A stretch of 64,000 nucleotides of DNA from Meandrina meandrites. Taxonomy: Eukaryota > Cnidaria > Anthozoa > Scleractinia > Meandrinidae. Under the pieces are notes generated by a model, which had not been told where the DNA came from, made no database searches, and saw only the letters and a program-made list of their open reading frames with translations. The stretch is taken from positions 39,927,259 to 39,991,258 of the forward strand of contig OY855907.1 of assembly GCA_963693305.1 (NCBI GenBank). The letters are read 5' to 3'. A program made the translations under genes and the position numbers. Within the stretch, counting starts at the first letter, position 1, and every line of letters starts with the position of its first letter. Shown here piece after piece: positions 56,101 through 64,000 of this stretch.

Positions 56101-57823
56101 GAAGAATTACAATTCTGGTTTAATGTCAAAATAAGGCCCATCTTGTGCATGAATTTTTTTTCTTTGGGTTTTTCCTTGCATGAATTTTTTTTTCGGACAT
56201 TTTGCCTTGCATGAATTTTTTTTTGGTTTTTTCCCCACCCCCCCCCCCCCCCCCACCCCATCACTTTTCTAATGGTCCGTCCCTTATTCATAACCATACA
56301 GACTTGTCTTCTACAAACGGGTCGTGGACAGTGCTACCTTTAAATCCCTTACGCGAACACACAAGACAACCCTCATGAAGAGGAGATGGCAAATCTACTA
56401 CTCAGTTTGTAAAAAGTTGCCCTACAAAACATACTTCAACGCATACGAGCTGTATCCAAAACATACTTTGCTCCCTCGTGATTCCCCTCTAGGCACACCG
56501 GCGGTTGCAATATTTTGGTTAGGGTTAGGTTGCGAGACGAACAGGTCACGCCGATGCCTCATAGTGTACATTTAGGATTTTTGGTATTAAAATTCATCCT
56601 TGTTTTTAAAACTAAAACTGTTGTTGTGTGACATGTATTGCGTGACAGTGACCTCATTAATTCTTCGTACCTATTTTGCATCTAACTGTGAGTTCGTGGT
56701 CGGCAGCTAGAGAAAAATGTTTTTCTTACATTTTTCTTTCTTTTTTTAAAAACAATCAGCTCGTTCCGCTATTTATTTTTACGTAGCCACTATGTGATCA
56801 AAGTGGCTGTTTTGGTCACGTAACCCATATGCGGCTTTCTGATTGGTCCAGCCCAGATTTTTATGCAATTGGATTGATTACCACCAAAATAACTAAACCG
56901 CCTAATCTATTATCATAGATAATTATAGTAGCGCATGCATCTATTTTTACCATTCCACCACAGGAATCCCAAACCAAATTTGTTGAGTGTAAAGAAAGGT
57001 CACGTGATCACACTAAATCTAATCTCTGCTATAAAAATAGCGCAGAATACAATATAAGTAACAGATATATCAGTTTTAAATGTATTTTTTTTATCTGAGA
57101 CCCATTTTGAGGCTATTTCCTCTTCAGCCTCGTTTCCATGCTGGCCATTTTAGGGCATGCGCACATCTCGAGTCCAGGGCTTAACTAACCTTGGATCCAT
57201 ATCGGAATTTGTTTGTTATATGGTTAGTAGTAATCATGCAAAGTTTCACGCTTTTATCACAAAAGTGAACAATTTAGGACGATAGCAGCTTGACTAGTTA
57301 TGTGGCAGGCGTGATAAAATTATAAAGTAGCAGGCAACTTCATTTTGTCCCAATTCCTCAACCCTCTCTCCAAAGGAGATTCGAATAAATATGAAGTACT
57401 GACTGTTTTTAGCAACGAAAATACCTTCAACAGAAAAAGCGGAAAAAAGTGAGACTTTCAAGTAGTGAATTTTAATTTTTTTTGAGCCATCAGAAAGTCG
57501 AGATTATAAAGTGAAAGCGCGGTCTGTATGAATATTTAATTCACTACAATTAGCTCGTTTGCAAGAGTACTCAAGCATTCTTCGTATTTGAACTAACCTG
57601 AAAGCAGTCCCAGTTTCTGCGGCCGTGGTGGTAACTTGTTATCCAACGGGACGCCGCACAAACCTTTGAAATGTTCGACATCGTAGCCGACATAATTCGG
57701 GTCTGCCCTCCAAGAAGTGAAAGTGTTGATGTAGTCGATAACTTCTTTCGTGAGAGGTTCGTGCAAATATTTTGCCTGGCATGCGGCGAAAAGGAAAATT
57801 AGCGAAACGAGCAGTACGGCCAT
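43910..57823 (-). CDS. CTSB: Cathepsin B (lysosomal cysteine protease)
   Basis: Nine coding exons (minus strand, 5' to 3'): 57598-57823, 46436-46542, 45674-45789, 45426-45455, 45106-45272, 44679-44831, 44443-44530, 44316-44356 and 43910-44010 (TAA). The sum is 1029 nt, 342 aa, the normal length. Exon 1 has a signal peptide ([17 protein letters not shown]) and the propeptide. The nucleophile is in DQGDCGSCW (exon 2), the occluding-loop His pair in CDHHVKG (exon 5), catalytic His in [11 protein letters not shown] (exon 7) and Asn in [10 protein letters not shown] (exon 8). The intron after exon 5 needs a GC donor (CAG|GCAAGT) to keep frame; the others are GT-AG. Intron 1 is 11 kb and holds several transposons. 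The enzyme degrades proteins in lysosomes. All active-site residues are present. Confidence 0.95.
46333..46378. repeat. G-run/C-run palindrome
   Basis: A run of about 16 G, then ttgcactg, then about 20 C and actgg, able to form a G:C hairpin. A (GT)n-G(20) tract lies 110 bp to the left (46203-46241). It lies 58 bp beyond cathepsin B exon 2, in intron 2. Confidence 0.8.
46882..47916. mobile_element. Foldback element with 12-bp repeats in its arms
   Basis: Inverted arms of about 230-330 bp: the left begins GGCCAGCTGGAAAACA, the right ends TGTTTTCGAGCTGGCC. Next to each end are tandem 12-bp units GTCCAGTCCAGA; the left arm has about two, the right arm about nine in two blocks separated by ccttgttttcca. 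Inner arm sequence around 46980-47100 and 47600-47720 matches inverted. No coding capacity; the WTLD-repeat open frame is just the 12-bp unit. Confidence 0.75.
47978..48063. repeat. 86-bp palindromic MITE
   Basis: CCGGTGTC(A)CAGCGGATTTGG on the left and CCAAATCCGCTAGGACACCGG on the right pair almost fully, with a second internal copy of GCGGATTTGGACC. The C and G runs pair too. It lies 14 bp from the next large transposon. Confidence 0.75.
49381..50020 (+). pseudogene. Transposon protein, N-terminal zinc-finger part
   Basis: About 213 codons from ATG 49381 to the LINE insertion. Two Cys/His clusters: CVIC...CP...HKTC near residues 6-80 and CFFCE...HSAC...YHVKC near 136-195, each arranged like a zinc-binding module. 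A Lys/Arg-rich linker follows the first. From memory, similar proteins are frequent in cnidarian genomes as uncharacterised entries. The frame runs on into the insertion through a poly-Lys tract from a poly-A run and is not meaningful there. Confidence 0.7.
50021..50461 (-). mobile_element. 5'-truncated LINE (CR1/jockey-like) fragment
   Basis: On the minus strand an open frame from about 50461 to 50172 encodes the C-terminal tail typical of such reverse transcriptases ([13 protein letters not shown]..., [22 protein letters not shown]). Downstream on that strand are a T run (28 at 50116-50143) and a (GTAGAT)n-type tail near 50023-50045. It interrupts the host transposon gene. Confidence 0.75.
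50462..53437 (+). pseudogene. Transposon protein, central part and first nuclease half
   Basis: 991 codons with no stop, opening directly at the LINE boundary (GTG, not a real start). Recognisable blocks: [23 protein letters not shown] (about 262-284), [14 protein letters not shown] (about 440), GGLHIEMA (about 470), [37 protein letters not shown] (about 610), [19 protein letters not shown] and [10 protein letters not shown] (about 655-695). Asp residues in LDN, VDQ and Glu in HEQ are candidates for an RNase H-like catalytic site, unproven. Near the end, [13 protein letters not shown] (about 896) and [20 protein letters not shown] (about 938-957) match the XPG N-terminal pattern. The frame ends at TAA 53435-53437, six nt before a probable intron 53444-53526. 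Confidence 0.75.
53527..54432 (+). pseudogene. Transposon protein, second nuclease half and Cys-rich tail
   Basis: 301 codons after the AG of a probable 83-nt intron; no start codon of its own is expected. SHEEADSRM (about 36-44), [11 protein letters not shown] (about 62-72) and [12 protein letters not shown] with GGRGKKTAW (about 118-138) follow the order and spacing of the XPG-I acidic motifs and helix-hairpin of FEN1/XPG-type PIN-fold nucleases. The C-terminal 30 residues ([15 protein letters not shown]...[11 protein letters not shown]) form a CXC-like Cys-rich tail, probably metal-binding and DNA-binding. Two acidic residues of the same nuclease lie upstream before the stop and intron, so the nuclease is split in this copy. 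Confidence 0.75.
54593..56283. mobile_element. Harbinger-like foldback nested in the 9.2-kb transposon
   Basis: Inverted ends GGGACGGACCATTAGAAAAG and the matching right end at 56283 are flanked by TTA (54590-54592 and 56284-56286), the target type of PIF/Harbinger elements. Next to each end are a G (or C) run and three repeats of GCAAGAATTTTTTTTT-type units. The 1.7-kb interior has no recognised ORF. Confidence 0.8.
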
Positions 57824-58056
57824 AGTTATGCGACGATCTCTGCAGTATCAAGATTCCGTGCCTGTTGGAAGCCAAGAGCTGATGCAAGCAAGTCACAAGA
57901 CTGAAGAAAGTCACAAGATCGACAAAGGAATTTCACAATAGGAAGTCGAGAGTTCATTCTGGACGGACGGCTTATATTATGTTTCACGTTGCTAAATTTG
58001 GCTGCGTTGACCATATGCACAGAACACGAGAAACCGAACCGAATGGCAGGCCAATA

Positions 58057-58583
58057 GACCCTTCCACGGTTTCTGACGCCATCTTGGTTGGGGGGCAAAC
58101 ACGGCAAAATTTACAGTGAATGTATGGGAAAAATCGGGAGTTTGATGCTCGACAATTCGAGGACCGTTGACATTCTGAAACTTTTGTGAATTGCAAACTA
58201 AAGATACTAGCTAAAGGAGTTAACCGTTTAAATTTGAAGGAGATCGGTTTACTTTGAAACGAGAAATCTTACTTTTAGTTTTTCATACAAAGGTCTACAA
58301 ATGCTTCTAAATTTTCCCGCGAACGGCGGCTCCATTTTACAGACAAATATATGAAAAATGAAAATTTTAATTTGCGGCTTTCTTAGTGAGAATAAAATTC
58401 TCAAATTTGATCGGTTAACTCTTTTAGCTAGTATTTTAAGTTTGTAGTTCATAGAAATTACAGAATGTCAACCTTCCTCGAATTATCGAGCGCCAAACTC
58501 CCGATTTTCCCCATACATTTACTGTAAATTTTGCCGTGTTTGCCCCCCCCATCCAAGATGGCGTCCAAAACCGTGGAAGGGTC
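58057..58583. mobile_element. 527-bp foldback MITE flanked by TA
   Basis: Inverted ends GACCCTTCCACGGTTT..., arms of about 170-200 bp sharing cggcaaaatttacagtgaat and inner blocks such as ttagctagtatttt. TA flanks both ends (58055-58056 and 58584-58585), fitting a Tc1/mariner-type MITE. It lies about 230 bp upstream of the cathepsin B start codon and may overlap its promoter. Confidence 0.75.
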
Positions 58584-58732
58584 TATTTAATTTCGCGCCT
58601 GAAGACAACTTTTGAAGTAATAAATAACAACAAAAATACAATGTCGATCGAGCAAGGCGAGAGACATTTGCACAACACTGACAACATACATCAGCAGCAT
58701 ACATACATCTAATTGAGCAGCCCTGAAATGTT

Positions 58733-59790
58733 CTTTGTATATTCTTTGTATATTCTTGCTAAACACAAAGCAGTTAACGCGTTGACAAAGTTCATATTTA
58801 ATATACTGATTTTCAATCCTTAGCCTCTTTAATGATAGGGGTGGGCTCCAGGAGTTTATTAGGGTGGTGGTGGTCCCTCATTGTGTGATTCCAGGAAATA
58901 TATATACATGCTGTAATTGAACTGTTGAAGATAAGCTGTACCCCTGAATTTAGCATTTTTAGAAGAGTAGGTTTTGTATCCATCAACTTTAATATGTGAT
59001 TGATCTTTTCCTGGTGTTTGTTGACAGGTGTTTCTTCATTTTACATACGTTATTCCATAGAATACTGCGTGAAAACACAAACATGTTCATAATTGTTGTG
59101 TTTGTGGAATGTTCTTAGATTCTAAACCGGTTATTTGATTGTATGGTGGAAAACTGGACACTGGAAGTTTATGGCACCTTTTTAAATTTCCAATGTTCTT
59201 TCAGATAAGCTGAATCCCTGTGCTGCAATTTGTGGTGAAAAGGTGTGGCTTATCTGCAAGTGTTTTCAGTATACTCACCAATTCTGAGCAAGGGGGGTAA
59301 CTGGGAATTTTTTTTAGTGGTAGGGGAGGAGGGGGGGGGGGAGGTTGAGTTGAGGCATGTTCAATCCAAGGTAGAACCTTTCATAGGAGGGGCGTGGACA
59401 TTTTCTGGAACAACACACTTGTGCCAACATGTACTGCTTGAATTGGGGAAATAACTGAAGGATTTCTTGTTTGATACCTTGCTGAGGCGGGCTGGGTATA
59501 TATGCACAAGAGATCTTGTGATGAGTTGTACAGTTTAAATAACATCAACTCACTTCATTAGTAAGAGATGAAAAACTGATTTGCGAATGCACTGCATTAA
59601 ACAATATTACAGTATGAATAACATTGAAATTGTTCTCAGGATGCAAAGAAGCTGGAATTGCATGCCCTACTGTTGCAGTGTTGAAGAAGCACATCCTGGT
59701 GATGAGTTTTATTGGTAAAAATCAACAACCTGCTCCAAAAGTGAAAGATGCTGTCCTTTCTTCACGTCAGTTACAGCTGGCTTACCAACA
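58733..59790 (+). pseudogene. Duplicated RIOK3 exon 8 with its upstream intron, broken
   Basis: This is about 95% identical by eye to 39811-40870 (RIOK3 intron 7 plus most of exon 8). The exon copy starts with the same acceptor but has an extra base near 59643-59648 (gatgcaaagaagctgg against gatgcagaaagctgg), so the kinase frame is shifted. It stops at 59790, before the end of the exon, losing the last codons and the donor. It cannot encode a kinase part. Confidence 0.9.
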
Positions 59791-60412
59791 CTTCTTACGC
59801 GGCTGGTGCCATCGCTGGTTAGCGCCCCCACCCCTGCCCCACCCCATCACTAGCTAAATGGCTCTCATTGTGACGGCCCTTTCGCCCACGACGGACCAAG
59901 TTCGGCATTACACTGCCCTCGCAGACGTTCCGATCTTTCATTGTCGCGTACACGGGATTCGCAAGGGTTTGTCGCTTACACTCCTATCGCAAAAACGGAC
60001 TCGCAAACGCCCAGGTCGCGTACGCTGGGCTCTCAGGTGCTGCTGTCCTTTGCCGGGACACACAGACGCTGCTGCCATGTACACAGGGCCCGTACCCGCT
60101 CTGTCACGGAAAGGACAAAGGAACTCAGGATTCGCGGACGTTCCTGTCACGAACTTTTTTCACACGCTCCTGTCACCTTCGCTGGATTCTCTGATGCTGC
60201 TGTCAAAACGCTGGACCCACGGACGCTATTGGTTGGATTACATTGGATTGGTTGGATTGCTTACATTGGTTTCACAAACGCTGCTGTCTCGCACACGCTG
60301 GTCTCTCAGACGCTACTGTCCCAAACACAGATCCACAGAGGCTGCTGTCAGGCTCATTGGTCTCACGGTCGCTGCTCACGAACACAGGATTCGCCAACGC
60401 ACGGTTACGCAT

Positions 60413-61201
60413 CCCGGCGATATCAATCAATGAAAATCAATCATTGATTGCAATCAATATAATCAATAGTGATCAATAATAATCCATTGATTATTATTGA
60501 TTTTTATAGATAATCAATAACTGATTACGCAACTTTATGGCGTGTGGTAGCGTGGAAGTGCGTCACAAATTATGGGCATATTTATGTGTCAAGGATATTT
60601 TGATTCCCCCACTCCCTGTTTTTTTTGGCCCGTGTTTTGATAATTCCTTGCATTCCCACCGGGATTCCCACAACATACTTGTTCCAGACTTCACTTGTTC
60701 CAGACTTTTGTTAATGTTAATGATGGCGACGCAAGTGGAACTATCTGTACGCTGCGTAGAAGAGAGGAGAACGTGGGAATGCAATCAAAGTTGCCAATGA
60801 CTGAAGAAAGTAGAAATTAACAGTAATAACATGTTCTTGTTTCGAGACAATCAAACGTTTTAGTAATAATTAGTAAGCTTTTAATAGTAAACTATAGTAA
60901 AAATGTTACAATTTTGAAACATTTGATTTGTAATCGCATAAGGCATAGCAAATAAAGTTTAGTGAATGGTTTGTTAATTCATAGGGTGCGCTTTATTGAA
61001 AATAAATGACAAATTTCATAATCAATAAAAATCAATATTAATCAATAATTATCAATGATAATCAATAAAAATCGATACTCACTCAACTTTTAGGCATTGA
61101 TTTTTATTGATTTCCAATACCAATCAATTAATTGTTATTGATTATTATTGATTATTATTGATTTTATTGATTATTGATTTTCATTGATTGATATCGCCGG
61201 G
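60413..61201. mobile_element. hAT-like foldback with AATCAAT-rich ends
   Basis: 789 bp. Ends CCCGGCGATATCAATCAATG in both orientations are flanked by the 8-bp duplication TTACGCAT (60405-60412 and 61202-61209). Both arms are built from AATCAATAATCAAT-type simple repeats. The interior of about 450 bp has no recognised ORF. It is inserted in the 30-bp minisatellite. Confidence 0.85.
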
Positions 61202-61564
61202 TTACGCATATAGGACCGCTTACGCTCCTGTCGGGAACCCCGACCTCACAAATCCTCGGTTACGAGCACAGGTTTTGTACACGTTCCTCTCATGCACATA
61301 AAACTTGCAAACGTCTCTTTCACGTTCGCTGGAATACCAAACGTCGTTCTCACAACCACAGGACTCTCCGACGCTCTTGGTCATGTACATTCAGAAACAC
61401 TGCTGTCACGAACTCGGGACTCGCATACACTCCTGTTTACGAACACAGGCCTCGCAAATGCTCCGACTCGCAAACGCCCTGTCACGCACTCGGGTCACAA
61501 AAACGGTCCCGTGACGTATGCTGGACTCCCAGAAGCAGCTGTCACAGCGCTGTACTCACTGACG

Positions 61565-61990
61565 CTATTGGTTGGATTACATTGGATGGGTTGGATTGAT
61601 TACATTGGTTTCACAAACGCTGCTATCTCGTTGGTTGGCTATTGGTTGGATTACATTGGATGGGTTGGATTGATTACATTGGTTTCACAAACGTTGCTAT
61701 CTCGTTGGTTGGCTATTGGTTGGATTACATTGGATTGGTTGGATTGTTTACATTGGTTTCACAACAGCCGCTATCTCATTGGTTTACATTGGACTGGTTG
61801 GATTGATTATATTGGTTTCACAACCGCTGCTATCTCGTTGGTTGGCTATTGGATGGATTACATTGGATTGGTTGGATTGTTTACATTGGTTTCACAAACG
61901 CTGCTATCTATCTCGTTGGTTGGCAATTGGTTGGATTACATTGGATTGGCTGGATTGATTACATTGGTTTCACAGACGCTGCTATCTCGA
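61565..61990. repeat. Tandem repeat rich in ATTGGTTGGATTACATTGGA
   Basis: Five or so units of variable length (about 75-110 bp) contain ggttggattacattgga and acattggtttcacaaacgct. A single unit occurs at 60226-60290, the likely ancestor of the expansion. Confidence 0.8.
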
Positions 61991-63193
61991 TCACAGACGC
62001 TGCTCACGAACGCATGGTCACGCATATAGGACTCGCTAACGCTCCTGTTGCGACCCTGCGCTCGCAACCCTTCGGACACGCACACAGGTTTTGTACACGT
62101 TCCTCTCACGCACATAAAACTCGCAAACGTTTCTGTCACATTCGCTGGATTCCCAAACGTCGCTCTCACAACCACAGGATACACCGTCACTCCTGGTCAT
62201 GTACATTCACAAACTCTGCTGTCACGAACTCGGGTCTCGCAAACGCTTCTGTTTACGAACACAGGACTCGCGAACGTTCCTCACGAACGCAAGACTCGCA
62301 ACGCCCTGTCACACTCTTGGGACACACAAACGATCCTGTCACAATCAAGACTCACCAACGTTCCTCTCACACACACAGGTCTCGCACAGGCCCCTGTCAA
62401 CCACCCAGGGTTCGCGAACGCAGCGGTCACAAAAACGGGATTCACAGAGGCTGTTGTACTCTACATTTGGTTTCTCCGTCTTTGATGGCACAGTCCCAGG
62501 ATTCATTGACGCTGCTGTCACGAACGAATGAACGAACGAAGGATTCGCAAGGGTCCGGTCATGCACACAGAACTAGCGAACGCCTCTGTGACCCAACTCC
62601 GCTTTCACTAACGCTCACAGATGCTGTTGTCATGCACCGACATTGGTTTTTCAGATGCCGCTCTCATGATCACAGGAGTCGCAAACGTTGCTGTCACGAA
62701 CACTGGCTTCGTAAACGCTCGGTCATGTTCACAGGAGTCCCAAACGCTCCCGCCACGAAAGCAGGACTTAGAAATGCTCCTGTCACGTACGCTGTACTCC
62801 CAGATGCTGCTGTCACGAACACAGGACTCGAAGACGCTTCCGCCCCGTACACACGACTCGCAGCCACTCTTATCACGCACACCACGCACACCGGACTCGC
62901 ATTCGCTCCTGTCATGTACGCTGGACTCTGACATGCGGCTGTCAGGACGTCCCGAGACGCTGTTGTCTCGTACACTGGACTGTGAGACGCCGCTGTCACG
63001 AACACAGCAGACGCTGCTGTCGCGAACACAGTTATCGCAACCACCACGCCACCCACATACGCTCATTTTAGTCCACTCCAATCGTTCCCGACCCTTCGCA
63101 GGCCATGCTCGGCAATGCAAAGCGCCATGCACCAGGTCGTGCCCCCTTCGTGCTGCTTGGAGCCCTCCTCGCTCCAGCTCGTCAGTTTGGCGT

Positions 63194-63742
63194 CGTTTTC
63201 CATAGCAACCGTCCAAGCACCTACTCCCTCAGTCGGGTCCCCTACCTTCGCTCCAGGGGCCACTCCTCTGGTGCCCAGTCCCTTTGCATTGTAGGCCAAA
63301 CACCGCCTTTGCTTTGCGTAGCATAATTAGACATTAATTGGGGTCAATCTTTGATTGACAGAAGTTAATGTATGGAGCGTAGCCCTAGCCTCGCACCGGC
63401 CTCACTCCCACGGGAGCTCGACTTCGCGCGCCGTTCGTGCTGACGCGTACATTGTGCAGTTTGCTCGCCGCAAGTTGTTTATTTTCGTTGCTCCCACCCT
63501 ACCCTGCTCCCCTTAATTATTATTATTATTTTTTTTTTTTTTACTCCACTGACTCCGGTCAGTGTGACTTATGCAAAGGCCTCTTGCTGTGGCGTCGGTT
63601 TCCATAGCAACCGTCCAAGCACCTACTCCCTCAGTCGGGTCCCCTACCTTCGCTCCGGGGGCCACTCCTACACTCCTCTGATGCCCAGTCTCTTTGCATT
63701 GCAGGCCAAACACCGCCTTCGCTTTGCGTAGCGTAATTAGAC
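63194..63742. repeat. Pair of direct repeats of about 140 bp
   Basis: 63194-63330 and 63598-63742 share long blocks (ccatagcaaccgtccaagca, ggccaaacaccgcctt, gctttgcgtagc), separated by 267 bp with a (TTA)n-T run. They may be two copies of a short repeat or the result of unequal exchange. No gene seen. Confidence 0.75.
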
Positions 63743-63747
63743 ATTTA

Positions 63748-64000
63748 TACAATGTTTATGAAGATGTTTGGAAGCCATAAATTGGAGAAAAACTTTTTGC
63801 TTAATGAGAGTTTAACAAACCCATGGCTGAACACGCCATGCAAGTAGTGAAGAGCAATGAGATGGTCGGTCAATTGCACTGTGAGTTTTCCAAATAGTGT
63901 GCTATTTCTCACACATGGTGGAGAGGAATGGAGATGCAAGTGAAGTGTAAATATATCAACTGCTCAAGCGAAGTGAACTACTGGTGAGCTACTGGTGAAC
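63748..64000 (+). repeat. Duplicated segment of RIOK3 intron 8
   Basis: Matches about 41515-42215 of RIOK3 intron 8 (blocks ggaagccataaattggagaa and ggtcggtcaattgcactgtg) but without the A-tailed insert found there. Together with 58733-59790 it brackets the minisatellite region, so both belong to one partial duplication of RIOK3. The window ends inside it. Confidence 0.85.

Larger units (their letters stand above)
48078..57296 (+). mobile_element. 9.2-kb DNA transposon encoding a flap-nuclease-like protein
   Basis: Inverted arms of about 486 bp (48078-48563 and 56811-57296) start TAGTCAAGCTG and are flanked by the 3-bp repeat GTT (48075-48077 and 57297-57299). The arms are about 90% similar by eye. 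The interior has one long + strand gene, now split by a LINE fragment (50021-50461), and a nested Harbinger-like foldback (54593-56283). The superfamily is not recognised from the termini. It lies in cathepsin B intron 1 in the opposite orientation. A further direct copy of the arm segment ggattcctgtggtggaatgg lies just inside the left arm (48592). Confidence 0.85.
59870..63060. repeat. Degenerate 30-bp minisatellite region
   Basis: Repeated variants of cacgaacacaggactcgcaa / acgctcctgt, about 30 bp per unit, fill the region except for inserts at 60413-61201 and 61565-61990. Because 30 is a multiple of three, long frames stay open on both strands (for example a minus-strand pattern RDSSVCESSV of 10 residues), but composition follows the DNA repeat. 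No splice or domain evidence of a gene. Confidence 0.8.

Noticed and set aside
59624..59857. Second functional RIOK3 exon
   Set aside because: The copy has a 1-nt insertion that shifts the kinase frame and is cut off before its donor site.
59858..63216. Long open frames on both strands (up to 360 aa) as genes
   Set aside because: They follow a degenerate 30-bp DNA repeat; open on both strands, no domains, no splice pattern.

Overview
The window is a piece of an animal nuclear genome, AT-rich, with small spliced exons, long introns and dense transposons. Two host genes can be reconstructed exon by exon: the atypical kinase RIOK3 (+ strand, 16505-43164) and the lysosomal protease cathepsin B (- strand, 43910-57823), which converge with their coding ends 745 bp apart. 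A third multi-exon gene (+ strand, 6337-14133) is not recognised. Penelope and Polinton elements, the foldback elements and a flap-nuclease transposon type that I associate with cnidarians suggest a coral or sea anemone. That assignment is inference from the repeat content.

Layout. 0.3-4.7 kb: a Penelope-like retroelement (2A-like N-terminus, RT, GIY-YIG) whose RT is split by a small DNA transposon with an 8-bp target duplication. 6.3-14.1 kb: the unrecognised gene, with a 2.4-kb foldback element in one intron that itself carries a 147-bp MITE. 16.5-43.2 kb: RIOK3, ten coding exons. Its second intron holds a 16,654-bp Polinton/Maverick (adintovirus-like) element at 17763-34416 with 302-bp terminal inverted repeats and a 5-bp target duplication, inserted in a 37-bp minisatellite. 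43.9-57.8 kb: cathepsin B, nine coding exons. Its first intron holds a 1-kb foldback, an 86-bp palindrome and a 9.2-kb DNA transposon (48078-57296), which itself contains a LINE fragment and a Harbinger-like foldback. 58.0-64.0 kb: a foldback, a broken partial copy of a RIOK3 exon with its introns, and about 3.3 kb of degenerate 30-bp minisatellite.

The Polinton carries a near-complete virus-like gene set. There are two Cys-rich ORFs and a small helical ORF at the left end, a collagen-like fibre protein, packaging ATPase, penton, double jelly-roll major capsid protein, basic minor virion proteins, an adenain-type protease, a parvovirus-type phospholipase A2, a membrane protein, a retrovirus-type integrase and a protein-primed DNA polymerase. 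Most morphogenesis genes have a TATATA(A/G) motif within about 20 nt of the start codon, often containing the stop codon of the previous gene; the genes at both ends lack it. Breaks in the element: an in-frame UGA-CUAG in the first ORF, a UAA in its paralogue, a frame break at an A8 run in the polymerase, and a second A8 run where the protease ORF, which has no ATG start, overlaps its upstream neighbour.

The 9.2-kb transposon encodes a zinc-finger part, a large central part, and a C-terminal region with the motif order of an XPG/FEN1-type (PIN-fold) flap nuclease followed by a Cys-rich tail. The Polinton gene-control layout and this nuclease-bearing transposon are the two items most worth following up.
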